Assembly: GCA_014338405.1 (NCBI GenBank)
Contig: JTDE01000024.1
Coordinates: forward strand, 178,428 to 242,427
Source of the DNA: Paragonimus skrjabini miyazakii
Taxonomy: Eukaryota > Platyhelminthes > Trematoda > Plagiorchiida > Troglotrematidae
DNA: 64,000 bases
Direction of reading: 5' to 3'
Made by a program: the position numbers and the translations under genes. Below the pieces are notes generated by a model. That model worked only from the letters and a program-made list of their open reading frames with translations, ran no database searches and had not been told where the DNA came from. Below, piece after piece: positions 56,090 to 64,000 of this stretch. Position 1 is the first letter of the stretch, and the number at the start of each line of letters is the position of its first letter.

Positions 56090-56266
56090 AAACACGCAAA
56101 AGTCAGACGGCTATTAGCTGGCTGTCCAGAAATCCATTCATTGCTTAGACCTGAAGGAGTCTATATCTTGGAAACAGAGGTATATGGTCAGGAGTTCGAG
56201 GTTAGCATTCCGCTTTATGAATACCTTACGTCGCACCTTCTGCTGAAAACATTGGGTGAAACTTAA
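56090..56266 (+). CDS. Candidate 3'-terminal exon (fifth block of cluster)
   Basis: Open for 58 codons to a TAA: KHAKVRRLLAGCPEIHSLLR, then PEGVYILETEVYGQEFEVSI, then PLYEYLTSHLLLKTLGET. Strongly coding-like, soluble, alpha/beta-looking. The acceptor TTTTGGTTAAATAAG is mediocre. A SINE copy begins only about 24 bases after the stop, so if the gene is real the SINE lies in its 3' UTR. The family is not recognised. Confidence 0.28.
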   Translation, partial: KHAKVRRLLAGCPEIHSLLRPEGVYILETEVYGQEFEVSIPLYEYLTSHLLLKTLGET

Positions 56267-56289
56267 AATAAGTTGATGTGAGAATTTCT

Positions 56290-56412
56290 TAATCTAGTGC
56301 TTCTTTTCGAAAGGGGCCGACTGGAAAGTCTATGGGAATGCGACAGCTGCGATCAATTGTGGGTGATGTTCAACTTGAAATTAACCAAATCCCCGACTAC
56401 TCATCAGTAATT
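56290..56412 (+). repeat. tRNA-derived SINE, body-only copy
   Basis: Plus-strand copy beginning mid-element at CTAGTGCTTCTTTTCGAAAG and running through GACTGGAAAGTCTATGGGAA, TGCGACAGCTGCGATCAATT, GTGGGTGATGTTCAACTTGA to CTACTCATCAGTAAT. It is the least diverged body in the window relative to the 62.1 kb copy. The tRNA head is absent, consistent with 5' truncation during retrotransposition. Confidence 0.8.
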
Positions 56413-59025
56413 TCTTAATCGTTAAAAATCCGTAATTGTGAATTCCCAAGGTGTAGATTAAAACATTTCCCAATCGATAAAAGATGTTTTCTTTCGAGTA
56501 TTCCCGCAAACGTGCATCATTTTAAAAGTAGACCCAATTTGGTACAGTAGTGAACAACGTGGGTGAGTATCATAATTTACAATGAAATACGCAAATGACA
56601 AAATTCGTAGATTCCTAACTCTTCCAAAAATGGAATTTGAGAGTGACATTCGAAACTCGGGTAGTTACTTTTGTTTGAGACATTTTTACTTGAGAATTAT
56701 CTGTTTGAAACTGGTGTCCGATAGGAAGCTGCCATATTTTCAAAATAGTCGATGTGGTGCATGTCTGCAGAAGCATACATTTTTTGTCCGACAGTGAACA
56801 ATTTAACAAACCAAAAGTGATTTACAGACACGACTCTACCGTGCCACCTGTTCGCGGACAGTTAATTTTTGCAACTGCTCGTTCCACGACAGCTGAATCA
56901 CCATCAGTTTAAAATAACTCTGAATGTTATTGATAAATGGATTGAGAATAACACAACGTTATGAGCAAGTTGTAATACTCTATGTTTCAACCATCTCGGG
57001 TGGCCCTCCTCAGGAGTGTTGGTGATGTGTTGGTGATCCAGATTATCCTGTCGTTTCATCTTCCGAAAATTTCGTAAAAGTTAGCCTTATAGTTATCTTC
57101 ACACAATTCAGAGAAAGGCATACATTGTAAGCTCAGAATAATTCTTCAGTGCGGTGTACTCAGCAGTATGAAACAAGTGTCGGCTTGTTTTGTTCAAATG
57201 AAGGTGAAGGTCAACCTCTTAGTACATTGTCCGCATGTGACGATTAACATTTTACAAGAGAAACAGCAACGTACCTTCATCTATGCATTCGATTTTTGAA
57301 CTTTGGAATAGTTTGAAACGTTGATTCCCACAGGTAAATCTGAAAAATTGTTTCCATAAGAAGACATAATTTATGCTCCCATAAAACGTACCTCATTCAA
57401 TGTTTTAGTGCGGTATCAGCTGACTTGTCTGGCATATGCTAAGACTGCGGTTGAAGACAGAAGGACGCAAGTGCTTGAGTTACATAACTCTACTATCAAA
57501 TAAAAACCAATGACAGATGTTAAAAGCTTTAAACTGATTGACAGAAAAAATGTCAGTTTACACGTTGGAACCTAGTTTTGTTTCTTAACAGCTTATCTGT
57601 ACATAATCACTGCTCTTTGAGGTCACAACAGTAGTAACATACCTCATGCTTGAATCTTTCTCCTCTTCCAATTTCATACACAATAATGCTCATAGTAAAT
57701 TGAAATATACTTCAATTACATGCTGGCTCCCGTTTAATTGCAATCCCAACAGATAAACACCTGTCGTTGAGTCTATAGTCCATACCGACACACCACGTTC
57801 ATTACAAAATGACATTCAAAAAACGTTCGGATACATTTTTCTAAATACATAAATCACGTGATTCCTAATGTAGATCACTAGTGAGGCAAGCTGTAGAGCA
57901 CAATGCGAAAGAAGTGCTACGGTAAAATATCTGGAGGAGACCCTACCTGTACAGTAGTCTGTAAAATAAACACATACACATAGACGCATGTATATGGCAT
58001 GAGTGAACTATATTTGGAAATAATGCAAGAAACTTGAAGCTGAAACCTGCTAAACCTGATGGTTTTCCCAACTGTAAATGCAAACGAAATTCATCAAACC
58101 ATCAAATCAATAGATCACATAAATCGAAACATTTAGTTTCGCCTGTAAAGATGAGAATAAAGAACTATAACTTATCTAAAGATGGCGGAAGTGCGAAATA
58201 ACGACTGTTAATGGCTTGTACAATAACCATTTTAAGCTTCCTCCGTATTTTCTAGGAACTTCCTAGACTATCATTATGAAAATGTGACAAGAGGAGTTGA
58301 ACTGAGCTTCAAGTTTAAGGACAAACTTATGCAAGACGATCTGGGTTAAGTGCATCAGGTGGATTTTCAACTAGCTCAAGTTAAGTCAACTGGTAATCAG
58401 CAGTTTTGTATACTTTTTGATAAGCTGTACTACATTACTGGCAACTAACATGAGAGAACGTATATGGGCGATTTACGGAACCAATATTCGAAGCGTCGTG
58501 AAATATTACCAGATACGCAGAAGTGTATAAAACGTTAAATTTATGGGTTAAATGTGGTTGGAATCCATTGTGTCATGTCAGGAGATTGTACACAATTCAC
58601 TAGTGTTGGACTCTGGGTAAGACATTAAGAAGTAACCATTGTGCTGTGTATAGTTGACAAATTCAGTAGGAAAATTTCCATAAATATTTAGGCCAGAACT
58701 TCTCATTAGAAGCCACAGGGTCTGGTTTAAACAAATACTTGCCTCAGTGAACACAACAGCACTCTACAAAACAGTCTACACATTTAGGGCGAGTTGAAAA
58801 AGCATTTTTACACAAATTTCAAGACAGATTACAAACAATGAATTTAATCGGAAATACGCGTTATTGCACCCTCAGTTTTAATATAAAGCTGCAAGACATA
58901 CCTTTTTGTTGGGTCACTTATTCAACTCGTCTGGTTGTATTGTGTTTTCTTAGGAAATGTGTGTTGACACGTTTCGTAAAAGTTGGAGATTTATAACAGT
59001 TTGCTCGCGTTTTGTTTACCTACAG
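56413..59025. other. Non-coding, nothing recognised
   Basis: No gene or repeat recognised. Overlapping opposite frames at 56,458-56,809 are unremarkable. The last 30 bases carry a very good acceptor-like tract (GTTTTGTTTACCTACAG). Confidence 0.42.
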
Positions 59026-59134
59026 ATTGTCTTACAATGGGTACATATATGAAGCGGAGGTCCAGGGAGTAGATCGCAAGCTGAATCGCCCGGAGACAGG
59101 CGCATCTGAAGTTTTTTCAAATGAACATTGTTAA
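59026..59134 (+). CDS. Candidate short 3'-terminal exon
   Basis: After a textbook acceptor (TTTTGTTTACCTACAG) the frame reads LSYNGYIYEAEVQGVDRKLN then RPETGASEVFSNEHC and a TAA at 59,132-59,134. The 35 codons have a strong purine-first pattern. The antisense frame 59,016-59,207 is its likely shadow. No AATAAA close by. Family unknown. Confidence 0.25.
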
Positions 59135-59720
59135 ACGCCTTAATCTCAAAGGTTATTGACACGTATAGTTTGCTGTGACTTTGATTGTGATCAGATTTGG
59201 CACTCACGATTTGACGTATACGATATGATTATTACAACATAAATTTAAGTACTTTTTCCGCATCCGATATGAAACATACATTTACTTACACCCAGTCCTT
59301 TTACGTGCTTATCCTGTCACCTACTTTTCGGGGCTGTGTCACTTCAAAGCTATAAGTACTCAATTGAGCAAATTCTGTTATTTTGATCAAACGACTCAAA
59401 AAATTGTCGTTTATAACCTCAAAATATTTCAGTTTACACTTTCTAGATCACATATTACCAAGAACAAAACGTTGAAAAACGTTATTGTTTACTCTAGACT
59501 TATCTTCAAACTGTCACTTCCTAATAAGCGATGCGGATCTTGTTTCGATTCACCATATAGAAATAACAAGAGAAAAGAACCCCGAACAGACGACTTCCAT
59601 GATACCAGCGAGAAAGCCGTTATCCACTCATCTGTCTGTGCCATGTTGGTTGACCGAAGTGGGACGAATATGGCTAGTTGATAAGTCAGATTGACTGCAC
59701 GGACACAGCTTTTTATAGCA
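59135..59720. other. No firm feature
   Basis: Overlapping frames at 59,364-59,694 include TREKNPEQTTSMIPARKPL and GRIWLVDKSD, mildly protein-like but without splice support. It is possibly the upstream part of the broken frame at 59,721-60,028. Confidence 0.3.
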
Positions 59721-60028
59721 AATATTGCAACGTTTATACAGTGACGAAGACGAGAAATTGAAATTGAGCAAAGGCAGTTTCATATTTGGTTTTGGTGGAA
59801 AACCCATCGAACGAATTGAACACGACATATTGGCTGTAATTGTATGTAAATCATCAGAACGGTATTGGATTTGACGTTCCTCGCGAACACGCTGATGGTG
59901 ACGAAGACAATGTTCATGACAGTGGTGAAAATTGTCATGACGATTTTATCAAGGATATCAGTGTAAACAGTCTTCAACTTTTCGTGACATACCACAGGCA
60001 CAAGGAGGAACATTCAAAACTTTTGTAA
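59721..60028 (+). pseudogene. Broken coding-like frame, unknown family
   Basis: Two strongly coding-like frames abut. From the CTTTTTATAG acceptor-like site: QILQRLYSDEDEKLKLSKGS, FIFGFGGKPIERIEHDILAV. Then, in a different frame: NGIGFDVPREHADGDEDNVH, DSGENCHDDFIKDISVNSLQ and a stop. The switch point (59,842-59,857) looks like GTATGT...ATCAG, but that would be a 16-base intron, too short for a flatworm. A frameshift in one ancestral reading frame is the simpler reading. Acidic protein; not recognised. Confidence 0.28.
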
Positions 60029-61884
60029 GGCTTATTGCACACAGGTGAATCAGGCTTCAAACGGGAAGTCGATCGCACTTGTTTGTAGTTTCCTATTCAT
60101 AATTTGAAAGGTTTATAACGTTGTGCACAACAGAGCCAGTCCTCGCGGCAGCTTTCTTGTGTCCGCATCGGTCGAGAAAATACTTTCTGTACAAGTAACT
60201 GGTTTACATGTCCTATCACGAGCGAACAATAAAACCCGTATGAACAACTTTCCGTCAGCTGCTCAGATTTAGCGATGTATAAAAATGGGCTGGGAGAGCG
60301 ATCAAATAACCAGCAAGGTACGTTGTCTCACACGTGCTGATAGGCTATAAGCTCGAAATTTTCACACGATTAATTTTAACCACATGTGTGGATGGCCCAT
60401 TTTAATCTATGCAAATCCTGATATTGAAAGACTGTTCACACTATTGTCCGCTCATTCTACGCAGCAGTTTTCCAGAATGTTTTCTTAGACTTTCATTCTT
60501 GTATGAAGAGGGAATATCTGCTACTGAATAACATAAAGTGTAAGACACTTTGGGTAAATATTGAACCTTCTTTAGGGTTTCTGCATTGTACTGATTATTG
60601 ACCTGAGTTCGATGGCCTCCCTGGGTAATGGATCTTCTTTGGCATTATCGATTCTGTAGTAATCATTTTTTGAACACTGTTCAGGTGTGCAAACTTCGTG
60701 TTAAGACAAGGACTATAGGTCTGTTTGTTTATTTCCAAAAGTTCAAAGGAATATAGGACAGGATGTGGTAGGAGGGGTTTGAAGGTGGAAATCGTGACGT
60801 TCTTTTTGGAGGTTTATTGTCGTTTATTTAACAAGAGATGCACTACATTCTGTCGTAAATATGTGCAAGCCTTGTTCACACACCGACAGGATTAATCTAG
60901 TGCCGCCAGCTTAGGGTGTTCGACACAATTTTGTTTCAAGAACTTTACAGTTGTTGATGGCGATCAACAGCTTTTGTGTTCTGAGATCACCGATCGCGAT
61001 AGCTGAAGTAGGTTTGATGGTTTTCTACATGTTCTAGGGAAAACATATGTCACGTCTTCACGTTATTAGCTCATAGTGTTGTCAATGATTTGAAACTACC
61101 AGGTGGTCCACAGTATAACAGGGTGAACGCCAATGTGTCTAGGATGGACCCATGTTGAACACAATACGTAGATGTTCATTCAATCTGGCACTGAAAGTAG
61201 TTCCAGTTAGCTACACGAGTGGACGCTGATCAATGCTGCAGTTGAATGCCCAACTGGAAGAAAGCCTTGAGGTGCTCAAGGTAGATTACATCGATAGGCA
61301 GTCCTATGTCGACGGACGTTATTAATAATTCTTGTGTAATTAACAGGCTCTTGATGAATTATTGCTTTTGTTGACATTCTTACTGGACCTCAAGGATGAG
61401 TTCAAGGTCTGCCACCTAAATCCGGATAGCTTCATCCAGCTGAATCTACGTTATTCTTGATATCATTGAAAGCAAAGTTATTGGTCAAAAATGTGCTAGG
61501 TTTGTAAATAGACCCGCATACGGAAACACGGGTAGTCGTGAGTTTTTTCCAGGCTTTACACAAGAAACCAAATGCAAAAATATGATCAACCGTACCGTTA
61601 ACTGTTCTGTTAAATCAAAACCATGGCTTTTCAAAAAAACTGGATGAGATGTACGCTGTTCTTCTTTCTAAATGTTTTCTATCATTAGACACTGGGATTT
61701 TGAACAACTCGGTTTGGTTGCTATCGGTATACACAAAATTTACTCGTGATGAGTAGCCATGCACATTCACGTGTAAACCGGATCTGTTAACCCGTGCTTC
61801 TTATGAAAAAATGTTGGAACGGTATACTCTAAACAATAGTATACACTGTTTTCACTACCGGTATTTGTATTTCAGGTCAATCTG
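60029..61884. other. Non-coding, nothing recognised
   Basis: No feature supported. Confidence 0.5.
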
Positions 61885-61960
61885 TCTTGGGGCATCCGTA
61901 CTGACACCTGCACCACTGACTTCAACGTAGACACGAGAGAATGGTCACATTAAAACACAG
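61885..61960 (-). repeat. SINE head fragment
   Basis: The minus strand reads ATTCTCTCGTGTCTACGTTG, AAGTCAGTGGTGCAG, matching ATTCAGTCGTGCCTAATGTG, AGGTCAGTGGCGCAG at the 5' end of the 62.1 kb copy. Only the A-box end and about 30-40 bases upstream of it are recognisable. Confidence 0.45.
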
Positions 61961-62131
61961 TCGAATTTTATTGTTCAGTTTGGTCAGTTATCTGGAGAAA
62001 TATCACATTTATTACGCAAAGGTTTATCAATGTCGCATAAACAACTAACTCGCACATGTCTTTCGACCGATTGTTTTGTGCAAACGAACTCACATCCTGT
62101 TTCAATAGCCAACGGCACATCCTAAATATAG

Positions 62132-62375
62132 ATTGGACATCACCCACAATTGATCGCAGCTGTCGCATTCCCATAGACTTTCCAGTCAACCCCTTTCGAA
62201 CAGCAGAAGCACTAGACTCGAGTTACGCTCTCATTAGAGCAGCTCATCAGTGGTGCATATCATCGACACTGCAGCCGGAACTTGAACCACGGACATGCTG
62301 TTCATGAGGCAACCGTGTTTACCACTGCGCCACTGACCTCACATTAGGCACGACTGAATTATCATATGCGAACAC
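62132..62375 (-). repeat. tRNA-derived SINE, best head-plus-body copy
   Basis: The minus strand begins ATTCAGTCGTGCC, then a tRNA-like head GTCAGTGGCGCAGTGGTAAA (A box around 62,322-62,334), CACGGTTGCCTCATGAACAG, and GTGGTTCAAGTTCC (B box, 62,277-62,288). The body follows: GATATGCACCACTGATGAGC, CTCTAATGAGAGCGTAACTC, GAGTCTAGTGCTTC, GTTGACTGGAAAGTCTATGG, ATGCGACAGCTGCGATCAAT, TGTGGGTGATGTCC. A and B boxes are about 50 bases apart, as required for internal pol III transcription. The 3' end near 62,132 has no A-run; where the family's tail ends is uncertain. Confidence 0.85.
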
Positions 62376-62519
62376 TCAACTACTTTCGCTTGTGAGTAAT
62401 GATCAGGTTGCCCGATCGCCTCTAGAGGAGACAGTTACTGTCTGTTAACTCTAATCGATGACCCCTCGACTAGGACTTCTCTCCAAGTTGAAATCACAGA
62501 AATCATGGACTTGTTGAGC

Positions 62520-62610
62520 GGTATTTGATTACTGATGGGTAGTAGAGGATTTTGATTTTCATAAAAATTGAACATCACTCACAATTGATTGCAGTTGTCG
62601 CATTCCTTAA
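62520..62610 (-). repeat. SINE body fragment
   Basis: The minus strand reads GGAATGCGACAACTGCAATC, AATTGTGAGTGATGTTCAAT, then CTCTACTACCCATCAGTAAT. It matches the 3' half of the 56.3 kb copy in order. Same orientation as its two neighbours. Confidence 0.68.
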
Positions 62611-64000
62611 CAGTCAGGTTTTTGACTCTGTTTCTTAAAGTTTCTCAGAGCTTATCTCATATTCATTACAAGCGCTGTAATGCTATGCTCCTACTGACCC
62701 GAGGTTTACTCATTAACTAAGACAGTCGCAAAAATACTCCCCCCGGTTTCAATGTATCCGTTTTGCAGGCGTTAAGCCTTAAAACTCTAGTTGGAACTCA
62801 GGCGACGCACCTTAGGGAAACCAGTTTGCACACAATGTCGGTCCACTCAAGCAACTCTAAAAAGAATGATTAAATGGTGCGTCCTTCTGTAGGCTACCAC
62901 TTTCCTGAATGTGTACGTATGCTTTTGTTTCGGTGAGCGTGTGCACGTTTACACGACAATGTGGAAAGCATTCTGGCTGAGTCATCTCCATAAAAGCTGT
63001 GAACAGAGGAAACACAAAACTGCTAACCGTTTACGATACATGCATGAATAGCTGCGCTTGCCTAGGTGTGCGTGCATATATGCCTAAATTGTAACAGTTG
63101 CACGTTCACGAGACAGAAGGTGACACCACTCTGTATGTAATGGTATGCTAATCGTTTACCACTGACATATCGTCTCCGGCGGATGAAAAACTAGAGGCAT
63201 CTATCGAACGGGAATTTGATGAAGTTCTAGATTATGCACATACACTCTAGTGGGTGGGTTGGCGGAAAGCTGACGATAGGGATGCTTGGTCATTTTTTCA
63301 TACTAACTCGTCAACACAGAGTCCATCACGGATGACCACTGTTTTCAACTCAGCAAGCCGCATGGCGGTAGACTAGAAAGCTGAAACCGGGACAAGTTCT
63401 TGTTTCGTGTTTGAGATACACCGGCTGGTAGATTTCCTAAATTAAAAAACAAACCGTTTAGCTATTCGTGACGATCTCACCATCTCTACTTATTAGGCCA
63501 AAACTAAAACAGCGTATCTAAGAAAGGACATCAAGCTTCTCCAGAATGGGATTATGAAAGAATTCGTTCGCTTGCATTAGGAATAGTCTAAGGTAACACG
63601 AACTGGTAGAACGATAGAATGTAAAGTGGTGACTGTTGACTTGTAGTAAGTGATACAGGCTATGCCGATTTTCCAACCTTAAGCGTTGCTAGTTGAAACG
63701 GCAGTCCAATGAAGCTGAAGCGAGGCACGTGCAACGGCCAGCGCAGTTTTGATAGAATCCAGATTTTGATGTGAGCAATGAAGTTAGTTTAACTTCAGTT
63801 TATAGGATTTTTCAGTTTCAATACATCCAGCTAAGATTTATGTGTCCAACCGAACTGCGACGTTTAGAAGAAAGGATTGCCATCAGATCTCAATTAAATT
63901 CATTTTAACCTAAAACTGTGGACCCCAGTTTATCGGTCGGTTAGGTCTGCTTACACTAATTAACGGTTGACGTATCTGAAGAAGTAAATTTTATGCAGTC
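62611..64000. other. Non-coding, nothing recognised
   Basis: No gene or repeat I can support. A short coding-like run (SSPADEKLEASIEREFDEVL) at about 63,168-63,250 has no acceptor between an upstream stop and its start. Confidence 0.4.

Noticed and set aside
59580..59694. TTSMIPARKPLS as a piggyBac-type transposase core
   Set aside because: Weak resemblance to the DE-M-PFKGR region only; following residues do not match and frames break.
1..64000. CRISPR arrays, operons, rRNA genes, bacterial features
   Set aside because: No regularly spaced repeats, no ribosome binding sites with tandem genes, no rRNA-like sequence; the content is eukaryotic.

Overview
The window looks like gene-poor, repeat-rich nuclear DNA from a metazoan, most likely a trematode flatworm. 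The reasons are AT-rich sequence (about 40% GC by eye), no operons or dense open reading frames, pol III tRNA-type SINEs, and retroelement families (APE-type LINEs and Penelope-like elements with GIY-YIG nuclease) whose conceptual proteins resemble those I know from schistosomes and liver flukes. The genus cannot be fixed from the sequence. A run of exactly 100 N (29,043-29,142) marks an assembly gap.

The well-supported content is mobile DNA. (1) A nearly full-length but frameshifted LINE lies on the minus strand at about 5,640-8,940: apurinic-type endonuclease, reverse transcriptase with an FADD catalytic box, and a C-terminal C2H2 zinc finger. A GC-rich tract up to about 9,250 may be its 5' UTR. 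(2) A second, older LINE from a different family lies on the plus strand at about 40,840-42,740, with part of its endonuclease deleted. (3) Three Penelope-like remnants are present: 23,640-24,350 (minus, RT core with a mutated YVDD box), 36,470-38,030 (minus, RT with a decayed GIY-YIG tail) and about 31,560-32,060 (plus, an isolated GIY-YIG-type tail). (4) One SINE family, with a tRNA-like head and a conserved body, has seven recognisable copies or fragments at 15.7, 19.3, 26.9, 56.3, 61.9, 62.1 and 62.5 kb.

No host gene could be identified by homology. Rough expectation for 40% GC DNA gives well over a hundred chance ORFs of 60 codons or more in six frames over 64 kb, so open frames alone mean little here. 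I list only stretches where an open frame with coding-like codon composition coincides with a strong splice signal, a polyadenylation signal, or unusual length. These are at 0.35, 2.0, 13.2, 17.0 (minus), 18.95, 21.5, 30.0 (minus), 31.2, 35 (minus), 38.5 (minus), 45.5 (minus), 54.7-56.3 and 59.0-60.0 kb. They could be scattered exons of large-intron genes, old pseudogenes or unrecognised transposon pieces, and their confidence is low.

The best leads for something undescribed are the SINE family, the LINE with its C-terminal zinc finger, and the cluster of unrecognised coding-like blocks at 54.7-56.3 kb. RNA-seq and a repeat library would settle most of these quickly.
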